A DNA stretch of 5,645 nt from Anaerotignum sp. GTDB taxonomy: Bacteria > Bacillota > Clostridia > Lachnospirales > Anaerotignaceae. Of this stretch, positions 1-5,645 are shown piece by piece; the stretch's first letter is position 1, and each line of letters begins with the position of its first letter. The DNA lies in assembly GCA_017560955.1 (NCBI GenBank), contig JAFZDV010000248.1, forward strand, positions 1-5,645. The letters run 5' to 3'. The translations under genes and the position numbers were made by a program. Under the pieces are notes generated by a model that did no database searches, was not told the origin of the DNA, and saw only the letters and a list, made by a program, of their open reading frames with translations.

Positions 1-1730
1 GCACGGGCACTGGAATTTACTACCCTGTCGATGTGTTCCTGGAAGATTTCGATTTCTTCCGCTGTCATCTTATCGGGTTTTGCTCTCTTACACAGAACAC
101 GCAGCTCCAGAACATATTTTTTAATCTGCTGGATCTCTTCTTTTTCCAGCTGGTCTTCTACCAGTTTCATTGCTCTTTCCGCATCTTCTGCCGCGATCAG
201 ACCCAGAGGAGGCATCTGCATTGCTTCGTTTCTGATTCTGTCCTGTGCGGAATATTTTTCTGCACTGCGGATTGCTGCATCAACATCTGCATCAGACATT
301 TTGTCAGTATCTTCGATGGTGATGGACTGTTCCTTACCTGTTGCCAGATCTTTCGCAGAAACTTTCAGGATACCGTTGGTATCGATATCGAATGTTACTT
401 CGATCTGAGGAATGCCTTTAGGAGGCTTTTTGATACCCTTCATCACAAAATTGCCGATGGTTTTATTATCTCTCGCCATAGCGCGTTCACCCTGTACCAC
501 ATGGATCTTAACGCTTTTCTGGAACATGGATTTTGTTGTAAATACCTGAGAATAACGAACGGGCAGTGTTGTATTTCTTTCCACAACACGAGTTGCCACG
601 CCGCCTGCAGTTTCGATAGAAAGGCTCAGAGGAATAACATCCAGCAGCAGCAGACCTGTGCCTGTGCCGGATAATGTATCCGCCTGAATGGCGGCACCCT
701 GTGCCACACATTCATCAGGATTGATGTCTTTGGAAGGTTCGATGCCTGTCAGTGCAAATACCTTTTCCTGCACTGCGGGTATTCTTGTAGAACCGCCTAC
801 CAGCAGAACTTTCTGCAGTTCAGAAGGAGAAATACCTGCATCGTTCAGCGCCATCATAACGGGTTCTGCAGTTCTTTCTACCAGATCATGGGTCAGTTCG
901 TTGAATTTTGCTCTTGTCAGCACTGTTTCAAAATGCAGCATATCATCCTTATCCTGTGTCAGGTAAGGCAGATTGATATTTGCTGTTGCGGAAGCAGACA
1001 GTTCTTTTTTCGCCTGTTCTGCCGCTTCACGAATACGCTGCATGGCAGACATATCTTTTCTGACATCGATCTGATGTTTGAATTCGATATAACCACAGAG
1101 ATATTCTGTAATACGTTCATCGAAATCGTCGCCGCCCAGATGATTATCACCGCTTGTAGCCAGAACTTCAATAACACCATCACCAATTTCAATGATGGAA
1201 ACGTCAAATGTACCGCCGCCCAAGTCATATACCATGATCTTCTGCTGATTGCCATGGTCCAGACCATAAGCAAGGGCTGCACTTGTAGGTTCATTGATGA
1301 TACGCAGTACATTCAGACCTGCAATACGGCCTGCATCTTTTGTTGCCTGTCTCTGAGAGTCATTGAAATAAGCAGGTACAGTGATAACTGCATCTGTGAT
1401 AGTTTCACCCAGATAACTTTCTGCATCCTGACGCAGTTTACGCAGGATCATGGCACTGATTTCAGGAGCAGTATATTTTGTATTGTCGATATTTACATTC
1501 CAGTTTGTACCCATGGAACGCTTTACAGAGCTGATGGTGCGCTGGCTGTTTACAACAGCCTGACGCTGTGCTGCATTACCTACAAGACGTTCACCGTCTT
1601 TTGTAAAAGCCACGATGGAAGGTGTTGTGCGTTCCCCCATTTCGTTGGGAATGATTACAGGTCTGCCGCCTTCGATTACAGAAACGCAGCTATTAGTTGT
1701 ACCGAGGTCGATACCGATTGTCTTAGCCAT
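1..1730 (-). CDS. dnaK: DnaK-type Hsp70 chaperone with divergent lid (3' end outside window)
   Basis: ATP-dependent cytosolic chaperone that binds exposed hydrophobic peptides and is stimulated by a J-domain partner, here the gene just upstream. I translated this frame by hand; 576 codons are open to the left edge with no stop. The nucleotide-binding domain spans about residues 1-355: phosphate loop DLGTT at 8-12, catalytic K70, INEPT at 145-149, [11 protein letters not shown] from 167, LLVGGST ending at T315. The interdomain linker LLLLDV is at 360-365, and the beta-sandwich substrate domain runs to about 475. All catalytic residues I could check are present. The ~24-residue insertion of Gram-negative DnaK after about residue 75 is absent, a Gram-positive trait. 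After about residue 495 the helical lid departs from housekeeping DnaK and contains a QMPPLGL break. The start ATG has AAAGGA about 11 bases upstream, inside the 24-base gap after the J gene. It may be an auxiliary paralogue rather than the main dnaK. Confidence 0.95.
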   Translation of the reverse strand, partial: MAKTIGIDLGTTNSCVSVIEGGRPVIIPNEMGERTTPSIVAFTKDGERLVGNAAQRQAVVNSQRTISSVKRSMGTNWNVNIDNTKYTAPEISAMILRKLRQDAESYLGETITDAVITVPAYFNDSQRQATKDAGRIAGLNVLRIINEPTSAALAYGLDHGNQQKIMVYDLGGGTFDVSIIEIGDGVIEVLATSGDNHLGGDDFDERITEYLCGYIEFKHQIDVRKDMSAMQRIREAAEQAKKELSASATANINLPYLTQDKDDMLHFETVLTRAKFNELTHDLVERTAEPVMMALNDAGISPSELQKVLLVGGSTRIPAVQEKVFALTGIEPSKDINPDECVAQGAAIQADTLSGTGTGLLLLDVIPLSLSIETAGGVATRVVERNTTLPVRYSQVFTTKSMFQKSVKIHVVQGERAMARDNKTIGNFVMKGIKKPPKGIPQIEVTFDIDTNGILKVSAKDLATGKEQSITIEDTDKMSDADVDAAIRSAEKYSAQDRIRNEAMQMPPLGLIAAEDAERAMKLVEDQLEKEEIQQIKKYVLELRVLCKRAKPDKMTAEEIEIFQEHIDRVVNSSAR

Positions 1731-1754
1731 AATAAGATGTGTCCTTTCTGATGA

Positions 1755-2408
1755 TTAGTTTCCAAGGAAGATTTTACCAAGGACATAGCCGATGATACCG
1801 GCAATAGGAATCAGTGGAGTGATCAGGAAGTTCTTGGGTTTCTTTTCATAATTCTGACCCGCCTGCTGGAAATACCACAGCAACTGCTGATACTCCTGAT
1901 TCATAGTGTCCAGCTGACATGCTTTTGTCATCTGAGCCGCTGCCTGAACAAAGTCCGCAGCAACAAAATTTGTCAGTGCACTCAGATAATACCAGCGGGC
2001 ATCTCTGTCTGCACTGGGGATAAATGCCAGTGTGCGCTGTGCTTCCAGATACTGATTATGGTTGATCAGATCAATGGCATGCTGTACTTCAGTACTGTCG
2101 CCATCCTGCACTTTAGGTCTTGCTACACCCTTGAATTCTTCTGCAGGGGCACTTTCACGAACCACTTCAGCTTCACCATTCTGCTGCTGTTCTTCCGCTT
2201 CTTTTCTGGCACGTCTGACAGCATATTTTTCAGGGTTTGTCAGCATATCATATGCTTCATTGATTTCATTCATTTTCTGAACCGCATCGGGATCATTGGG
2301 ATGCAGGTCAGGGTGATTGATTTTCGCCATGTGACGATATGCTTTTTTGATCTCATCAGCAGAAGCATCCTGCTCCAACCCCAATACTTTGTAAGGATCT
2401 TCAATCAT
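1755..2408 (-). CDS. J-domain co-chaperone with C-terminal hydrophobic segment
   Basis: A 217-residue Hsp40-family protein expected to stimulate ATP hydrolysis by the adjacent Hsp70. The J domain occupies about residues 3-60: it opens DPYKVLGL, has the catalytic HPD at 32-34, and continues with KMNEINEAYDML in helices III-IV. A charged, glutamine- and glutamate-rich linker (about 65-100) follows. Next is a helical stretch (about 105-180, HAIDLINHNQYLEAQRTL then WYYLSALTNFVAADFVQAA) that resembles a degenerate TPR repeat. The tail from 194 to 215 is almost entirely hydrophobic, follows a lysine-rich KKPK, and contains G207-x3-G211, so it could be a tail anchor in the membrane. The glycine/phenylalanine region, zinc centre and C-terminal domains of class I DnaJ are absent. 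The start is supported by AAGGTGA five bases upstream (2413-2419). It lies 24 bases ahead of the dnaK-type gene in the same orientation, so the two are very probably one operon. The TPR and membrane calls are inferences. Confidence 0.92.
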   Translation of the reverse strand: MIEDPYKVLGLEQDASADEIKKAYRHMAKINHPDLHPNDPDAVQKMNEINEAYDMLTNPEKYAVRRARKEAEEQQQNGEAEVVRESAPAEEFKGVARPKVQDGDSTEVQHAIDLINHNQYLEAQRTLAFIPSADRDARWYYLSALTNFVAADFVQAAAQMTKACQLDTMNQEYQQLLWYFQQAGQNYEKKPKNFLITPLIPIAGIIGYVLGKIFLGN

Positions 2409-2494
2409 GGTTTCACCTTCTCTTTCTTCTGTATTTCCTATGTCTATTTTAATTTCTGAAAATATCTGTAAAAATGAAATTATTTATAAAAAAA

Positions 2495-2530
2495 TTTACC
2501 ATATCTAATATATTCTAATACATTTTACCA
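2495..2530. repeat. Nested direct repeats spaced about one helical turn
   Basis: Four heptamers lie in order: TTTACCA (2495-2501), TCTAATA (2504-2510), TCTAATA (2514-2520), TTTACCA (2524-2530). Starts are separated by 9, 10 and 10 bases, so they fall on nearly the same face of the helix. They lie 87-122 bases upstream of the J-domain start codon. They could be operator half-sites, but the low complexity of the region makes chance repeats plausible. Confidence 0.4.
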
Positions 2531-2590
2531 AAAAAGTATATATACAATTTAAAAAACTGCTCCATTATTTCTTTCTGCACCATTCTGAAA

Positions 2591-2619
2591 TTGCATTTTC
2601 CGAACGAACGATATACTAT
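2591..2619 (+). promoter_or_regulatory. Candidate sigma-A promoter for the small plus-strand gene
   Basis: TTGCAT (2591-2596) and TACTAT (2614-2619) are separated by 17 bases and fit a housekeeping -35/-10 pair. A better -10 match, TATACT (2612-2617), overlaps but leaves a 15-base spacer. Transcription would begin around 2625, giving a very short leader just upstream of the ribosome binding site. The match is moderate in an AT-rich context. Confidence 0.45.
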
Positions 2620-2625
2620 AAAGAA

Positions 2626-2635
2626 AAGGCGGTGA
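2626..2635 (+). promoter_or_regulatory. Shine-Dalgarno site that fixes the small gene's start at 2641
   Basis: AAGGCGGTGA differs by one base from the ideal AAGGAGGTGA and ends five bases before ATG 2641. An in-frame GTG at 2632 lies within this site, so it is part of the ribosome binding site and not the start codon. Confidence 0.75.
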
Positions 2636-2640
2636 ATCAA

Positions 2641-2895
2641 ATGAAAGACGAAAAATACAACAAACTGACAGAATATTTAGAAAAATGCAGAAAAACTGAA
2701 ATCTGCCTGACTCTGCAGGAAATTCAGAACATCCTTGGATTCCCTCTGGATGAATCTGCCTACAAATACCGTGAGTTCTGGGCAAACTGTACCGCCAGCA
2801 CTAAAGCCTTCAGCTGGATGGAAGCCGGATATGAGATCACTGAAACAAACCTGAAGGAGCAAACACTGACCTTCCGCAAAAAAGACTGGATCTAA
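2641..2895 (+). CDS. Small uncharacterised protein (84 aa)
   Basis: I do not recognise a function. The protein has no signal peptide or membrane segment. It has an N-terminal amphipathic, lysine/glutamate-rich helix (residues 1-18), then LTLQEIQNILGFPLDESA (23-40), then aromatic positions F46, W47, F57, W59 leading to MEAGYEI (60-66) and a terminal TLTFRKK (75-81). The layout of a helix, ILG-x-PL-x2-SA, a W-x-N, a W-x2-AG and a final F-R strand resembles a family of small bacterial and phage proteins that I recall as DUF7662. That assignment is from memory and untested. The start is set by the near-perfect Shine-Dalgarno site. The gene stands alone, divergent from the chaperone operon and convergent with the phosphoglycerol transferase, with its own candidate promoter and a strong terminator. 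This organisation supports it being a real gene. Confidence 0.8.
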   Translation: MKDEKYNKLTEYLEKCRKTEICLTLQEIQNILGFPLDESAYKYREFWANCTASTKAFSWMEAGYEITETNLKEQTLTFRKKDWI

Positions 2896-2900
2896 ACGCA

Positions 2901-2940
2901 AAAGCCATTCCCTTTTCCGAGAATGGCTTTCTTTTTTTTA
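2901..2940. terminator. Rho-independent terminator between convergent genes
   Basis: A perfect 10-base-pair stem AAAGCCATTC (2901-2910) with GAATGGCTTT (2921-2930) encloses a 10-base loop and is followed on the plus strand by C and eight Ts (2931-2939). It begins five bases after the small gene's stop codon. On the minus strand the same stem is followed by a weaker TTTTGCGTTT tract, so it may also end the transferase transcript. Its T-tract runs into the transferase stop codon (2938-2940). Confidence 0.92.
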
Positions 2941-4434
2941 ATCAAAGAAAAAGTTCTTTGTATAATAATCCGATGTTTTGGTCAGTTCTGCATCAAATGC
3001 TTCCATGCCCATTTCTTCTGCAAGGGTAGGCTTACCGGAGAACAGGTTTGTACCCAGCCCCAGTCTGTCCCCTTCAATTTCACAGCCGATGGCTGCCAGT
3101 GTTGTAGGGAACATATCTGCCGCTACAAACTGACGGTTTTTACTGTTCTGTTCCTCTACAGGGCTGTTGATGATACAGTTATACACCGTTCTGTCGTAAC
3201 TTTCGTCCACATTTCTGTCGATATAGCCTTCGTCCATAGTGATATGGTCACCAGCGATCACGATCGTTGTATTTTCATAGAAATCCTGCTGTTTGATCCA
3301 GTTGACAAATTCATTCACCTGTTTACTGGAACAGGAGATTACATTTTCATACTGTTCGCCCCACAGGCCTACACACTTACGGCAGACATAGCCATTGGTG
3401 CGGTGGGTATCCACAGTCAGCATTGTAAAGTTGAAGGGCTGTTCCTGTGCTGCGATTTTTGTCAGTTCCTGTTTTGCAAAATCAAACAGATGCATATCCT
3501 CCATACCCCAGAATACAAAATAACCGGGAGGTACGATGCCTACTTCTCTGGCTGTAAAAATGTCGAAAGTACGATCCAGACCATGCTGTTCAAAGTAAGG
3601 CTTTCTGCCGCCGAAATTTGCATCAGAGCCTACCATCAGTGTCTGATAATAACCCGCTTCCGCCAGTACATTTGTCATCGTATTCACACCGGGCAGGAAG
3701 GAATCCTGACCATATTCATTACGATCCACACCAATGGGCACTTTCAGCGGAATACCGGATGTATGGGCTACCATAGCACCGATCGTCCAGCTGGCACCTG
3801 TCATATTGTGGAAACCGCCAATGCCGTCCGTATGAGAGAAGTTGATGTTTTCTTCATCTGCCGCTAAGGCAGTCAGTTCAGGCATAACATTATAGGAAAG
3901 GCCGCCGCCCACATCTTCAGACATATATGTATTTTCCATGGATTCCAGAAAAATATAGATCAGATTTCGTTTTTCCTCAGGGAAAGTGATCTTTGCCTGA
4001 AGAGGATCCACATATTCTTCCTGATAGATGGTAGACTGCTGACTTACATAGTAAATATATCCAGGCAGGTCAACTGTCACAGCTGCACTCAGAAGCATCA
4101 CACCGGAAAGTACCAGAGAGATGATGCGTGCGCGTTTTTTTGTAAAAGGATAGATTTTTTCACCATTGCCCCTTTTTGCCCAGAAAATCAGTGTCAGCAC
4201 CACAAAGGATACCAGTGCAGGCAGAAGGGCTGTCAGCATATAATTTCGAATAACCGCAGAATCTGTACCGCTCATTTCAGAAAACAGTGTATACAGGATA
4301 GAATCGAAGCCTGTATCCCCGAATTCTGTGATATACCATCTGGCAGAAAAGAAACCAAGGCACCCCAGAAACAGCAGCACAATACAACTGATAAGGATCG
4401 CCATATCCTTCTTGTTATTATTATTTTCGTTCAT
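2938..4434 (-). CDS. Membrane phosphoglycerol transferase, OpgB/LtaS-like (sulfatase fold)
   Basis: A 498-residue membrane enzyme of the alkaline-phosphatase/sulfatase superfamily. It is predicted to move sn-glycerol-1-phosphate from phosphatidylglycerol onto an extracellular glycan or glycolipid. Three membrane helices (about 11-31, 64-84, 103-123) precede an extracellular catalytic domain (about 157-470). Expected catalytic positions are visible: metal ligand E164 in FLESME, nucleophile T217 in SWTIGAMV, W309-G310, H344 in VDTH, and D396-H397 in AGDH. LtaS is usually about 640 residues with five helices; this protein is shorter. Its motifs (LES-x2-x-TY, TIxxMV..xGIPL, FTMLTVDTH..GY, ISCSS) track E. 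coli OpgB/MdoB better than LtaS, and GFDSILYTL (42-50) resembles the OpgB N-terminus. The start is supported by AGAGGA six bases upstream (4441-4446). It lies 72 bases downstream of nudC in the same orientation. Exact product (teichoic acid, glycolipid or glucan modification) is unknown. Confidence 0.88.
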   Translation of the reverse strand: MNENNNNKKDMAILISCIVLLFLGCLGFFSARWYITEFGDTGFDSILYTLFSEMSGTDSAVIRNYMLTALLPALVSFVVLTLIFWAKRGNGEKIYPFTKKRARIISLVLSGVMLLSAAVTVDLPGYIYYVSQQSTIYQEEYVDPLQAKITFPEEKRNLIYIFLESMENTYMSEDVGGGLSYNVMPELTALAADEENINFSHTDGIGGFHNMTGASWTIGAMVAHTSGIPLKVPIGVDRNEYGQDSFLPGVNTMTNVLAEAGYYQTLMVGSDANFGGRKPYFEQHGLDRTFDIFTAREVGIVPPGYFVFWGMEDMHLFDFAKQELTKIAAQEQPFNFTMLTVDTHRTNGYVCRKCVGLWGEQYENVISCSSKQVNEFVNWIKQQDFYENTTIVIAGDHITMDEGYIDRNVDESYDRTVYNCIINSPVEEQNSKNRQFVAADMFPTTLAAIGCEIEGDRLGLGTNLFSGKPTLAEEMGMEAFDAELTKTSDYYTKNFFFD

Positions 4435-4457
4435 AAAAATTCCTCTTAATTCAAGTT

Positions 4458-4483
4458 GGTTTTTGTTCCTTCAGAACAAAACC
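4458..4483 (-). other. Imperfect hairpin between nudC and the transferase gene
   Basis: GGTTTTTGTTC (4458-4468) can pair with GAACAAAACC (4474-4483) around a five-base loop, with one bulged base. It lies in the 72-base spacer. No T-tract follows on the minus strand, so it is a poor terminator. It may be an mRNA processing or stability element, or a partial transcription block. The stem is mostly AT. Confidence 0.45.
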
Positions 4484-4506
4484 GCTAACCCATTCTCTTA
4501 CCCTTG

Positions 4507-5376
4507 TTATCTGGGCTCCTTGCCTTCCTGGAAAACTCTCAGCATTTCTCTTGTCAGGCTGATGCCGTCATCCTCTGCAGGCAGCGCATTTCTGGGATAA
4601 AATTCTGCCATCGCCAGTTCTTCCTGATCCAATGTAACTGTTTCATCGTCACCATCCAGATCACAGTAGTAACCAAGCAGCAGACCACCTGTCACGCCCC
4701 AGGGCTGTGTTTTATAGTAACGGATATTTTTTACCTTCAGGCCTACTTCTTCCATTACTTCACGGGAAACGGTTTCTTCCACTGTTTCGCCGATTTCTGT
4801 AAAGCCTGCGATCATGCCGTAACGAGTATAGTTTCTATTGGCATATTTGCTCAGCAGCAGTCTGTCCCCGTGTGTTACAGCTACAATAACAGAAGGTGCG
4901 ATTTTAGGGAAGATCATGTTATTGCATTCAGGACAACGCATCATGCGTTCTTTTGCATCATGATTTGTTTTTGCACCACAGCGGCCGCAGAAACGGTTGC
5001 TTCTGTACCAGTCGAACAGATGCCATGCAGTCATGATACCAAAGGCAATGTTTTTGCTGGTCAGCTGACGCAGTGTCATTGTGGTTTCATAGGCATAGGA
5101 AGGATCAGCAGGTTCGCCGCCTTCACCCCACCAGATAAAATAATTTACATCCTGCAGACGGAACACATACTGAGTGCGATTTTCATTCCAGTTTTCCCAG
5201 TTATTCACTTCTGCCCATGTCATCACTTCTTTATAAGAAGGCAGATGCAGTTCATTATTTTCTGTTCTGTGAATCAACGCTTTATTTCCATTAAAACAGA
5301 CTACAATATCCTCATCGGAAGGATAAATATTGCGGAATTCATTTTCCAGTCTGCCATAATCCAGATCCTGTAACAT
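4507..5376 (-). CDS. nudC: NAD(H) pyrophosphatase / NAD-RNA decapping Nudix hydrolase
   Basis: NudC-family enzyme that splits NAD(H) into NMN(H) and AMP and, in E. coli, removes NAD caps from RNA 5' ends. At 289 residues it matches the family's usual length of 260-310. The order is an N-terminal domain (1-125), a zinc ribbon with C130, C133, C148 and C151 (CGRCGA and CPECN), and a C-terminal Nudix domain (about 158-285). The Nudix box is perfect: G191-x5-E197-x7-R205-E206-V-M-E209-E210-V-G212-L. The family signature after the box, SQPWPFPxS, is only partly kept: positions 223-231 read TQPWGVTGG. All catalytic metal-binding glutamates of the box are present, so it should be active. The start has AAAGGAG seven bases upstream. 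It follows the LysR-type gene by 13 bases, suggesting co-transcription and possibly control by that regulator, which is an inference. Confidence 0.95.
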   Translation of the reverse strand: MLQDLDYGRLENEFRNIYPSDEDIVVCFNGNKALIHRTENNELHLPSYKEVMTWAEVNNWENWNENRTQYVFRLQDVNYFIWWGEGGEPADPSYAYETTMTLRQLTSKNIAFGIMTAWHLFDWYRSNRFCGRCGAKTNHDAKERMMRCPECNNMIFPKIAPSVIVAVTHGDRLLLSKYANRNYTRYGMIAGFTEIGETVEETVSREVMEEVGLKVKNIRYYKTQPWGVTGGLLLGYYCDLDGDDETVTLDQEELAMAEFYPRNALPAEDDGISLTREMLRVFQEGKEPR

Positions 5377-5383
5377 ATTTTTT

Positions 5384-5390
5384 CTCCTTT
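5384..5390 (-). promoter_or_regulatory. nudC Shine-Dalgarno site abutting the LysR stop codon
   Basis: On the minus strand AAAGGAG (5390 to 5384) sits seven bases before the nudC ATG. Its first A is the last base of the TAA stop of the upstream LysR-type gene (5392-5390). Ribosomes finishing the regulator therefore unload on the nudC initiation site, an arrangement compatible with translational coupling. Confidence 0.8.
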
Positions 5391-5645
5391 TATTTCTTCG
5401 TTCTCTGAATAATATGATCTTTGAATTTTTCCACCGCAGGGGGCAGATAGCGATTCAGTACATAAGCCAGATATACAACACGTCTGGAATAAGGGGTATC
5501 CAGCTCCAGTTTTTTGATATTATAGTTATCCAGCGTACGGCTGTCTGTAACGATGGCAATCCCCTGATTTGCAGAAACCAGACCTGCCATGGAGTTGATA
5601 TCTTCAAACTGACAGAGGACATTGGGCATGATCTGTGCTTTTGCA
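5390..5645 (-). CDS. LysR-type transcriptional regulator, C-terminal end only
   Basis: The last 84 codons of a gene that starts beyond the right edge; the DNA-binding helix-turn-helix lies outside the window. The visible part is the end of the effector-binding (periplasmic-binding-protein-like) domain of LysR-type regulators. It has FEDINSMAGLVSANQGIAIV, the usual segment that ends one half of the effector cleft, then a D-S-R-T-L turn, a strand ending in L-D-T-P, RRVVYLAYVLNRYLPPAVEKF (the typical basic-then-hydrophobic strand followed by NR-x-L-x-P-A and the final helix), and a basic tail QRTKK. LysR-type proteins are usually about 300 residues, so some 215 are missing. The target genes and ligand cannot be told from this portion. 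The 13-base gap to nudC suggests they are on one transcript. Confidence 0.88.
   Translation of the reverse strand, partial: AKAQIMPNVLCQFEDINSMAGLVSANQGIAIVTDSRTLDNYNIKKLELDTPYSRRVVYLAYVLNRYLPPAVEKFKDHIIQRTKK

Larger units (their letters stand above)
2409..2640. other. AT-rich divergent intergenic region
   Basis: This spacer separates the minus-strand J/dnaK operon from the plus-strand small gene and must hold both promoters. It is very AT-rich between about 2440 and 2560, so promoter-like hexamers for the minus strand occur by chance and I do not assign one. No CIRCE operator (TTAGCACTC-N9-GAGTGCTAA) and no CtsR-type heptad repeat is visible, so the classical HrcA or CtsR heat-shock control of dnaK operons is not supported here. 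It does contain spaced direct repeats (2495-2530) and a 10-base palindrome GTATATATAC at 2536-2545. No credible coding region was seen in it. Confidence 0.7.

Noticed and set aside
1..260. A frameshift as explanation for the divergent dnaK lid
   Set aside because: The frame remains open to the edge with helix-forming, charged, coding-like composition and normal codon use, so a diverged domain is more likely than a damaged gene.
33..1751. Several long plus-strand frames (33-674, 688-966, 888-1751) opposite the dnaK-type gene
   Set aside because: They are antisense shadows of a strongly conserved Hsp70 coding frame and have no independent signals.
2436..2520. Possible minus-strand promoter for the J/dnaK operon (for example TTTACA with TAAAAT, or TATAAA)
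   Set aside because: Spacer lengths are wrong (15 bases for the first) or the -35 is unrecognisable, and the AT-rich sequence offers many chance matches, so no specific promoter is assigned.
2632..2640. GTG at 2632 as start of the small gene
   Set aside because: It falls inside the Shine-Dalgarno sequence that serves ATG 2641, and no other ribosome binding site is placed for it.
2549..2901. Minus-strand frames opposite the small plus-strand gene (2549-2785, 2677-2901)
   Set aside because: No ribosome binding site and a biased composition; the plus-strand gene has a near-consensus site and a terminator placed for that direction.
2923..3867. A 314-codon plus-strand open frame opposite the transferase gene
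   Set aside because: Same in-phase antisense effect; the protein is implausibly Cys/His/Phe-rich and its start lies within the terminator.
4504..5373. A 289-codon plus-strand open frame covering almost all of nudC
   Set aside because: It is codon-for-codon antisense to nudC. Such frames open because the real gene avoids TTA, CTA and TCA codons. The translation is rich in Cys, His and Phe and has no recognisable motif or ribosome binding site.

Overview
The window looks like a chromosomal segment from a low-to-mid GC Firmicute, most likely a gut-type Clostridia species (Lachnospiraceae-like). The family is an inference. The evidence is a DnaK that lacks the ~24-residue nucleotide-domain insertion of Gram-negative DnaKs, strong AGGAGG-type ribosome binding sites, tight spacing between genes, and AT-rich spacers around moderately GC coding DNA. 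No mobile element, CRISPR array, rRNA or tRNA gene was seen.

Layout from left to right. Positions 1-2408 hold a two-gene chaperone operon on the minus strand: a 217-residue J-domain protein (2408 to 1755), then, after 24 bases, a DnaK-type Hsp70 (1730 to beyond the left edge, 576 codons visible). The Hsp70 has a complete nucleotide-binding domain and beta-sandwich, but its helical lid does not look like that of a housekeeping DnaK. The J protein has a C-terminal hydrophobic segment in place of the zinc finger and substrate domains of DnaJ. With no grpE or hrcA beside it and no CIRCE operator upstream, the pair is best read as a dedicated, possibly membrane-associated, auxiliary Hsp70/J system.

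Positions 2409-2640 are an AT-rich divergent intergenic region with spaced direct repeats and a candidate promoter for a small plus-strand gene (2641-2895, 84 residues, unknown function). That gene ends at a strong stem-loop terminator (2901-2940), which overlaps the last bases of the convergent gene.

Positions 2938-5645 hold a second minus-strand cluster, transcribed in this order: the C-terminal end of a LysR-type regulator (running in from the right edge), an NudC-type NAD(H) pyrophosphatase / NAD-RNA decapping Nudix enzyme, and a three-helix membrane phosphoglycerol transferase of the alkaline-phosphatase superfamily. By sequence the last protein resembles Proteobacterial OpgB/MdoB more than the classical lipoteichoic acid synthase LtaS. 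The LysR and nudC genes are 13 bases apart and probably co-transcribed. A small imperfect hairpin separates nudC from the transferase gene.

Nothing here is clearly a new system. The most interesting points are the J/Hsp70 pair with a divergent lid and a possible membrane anchor, the OpgB-like enzyme in a Firmicute background, and the altered NADH-pyrophosphatase signature in NudC.
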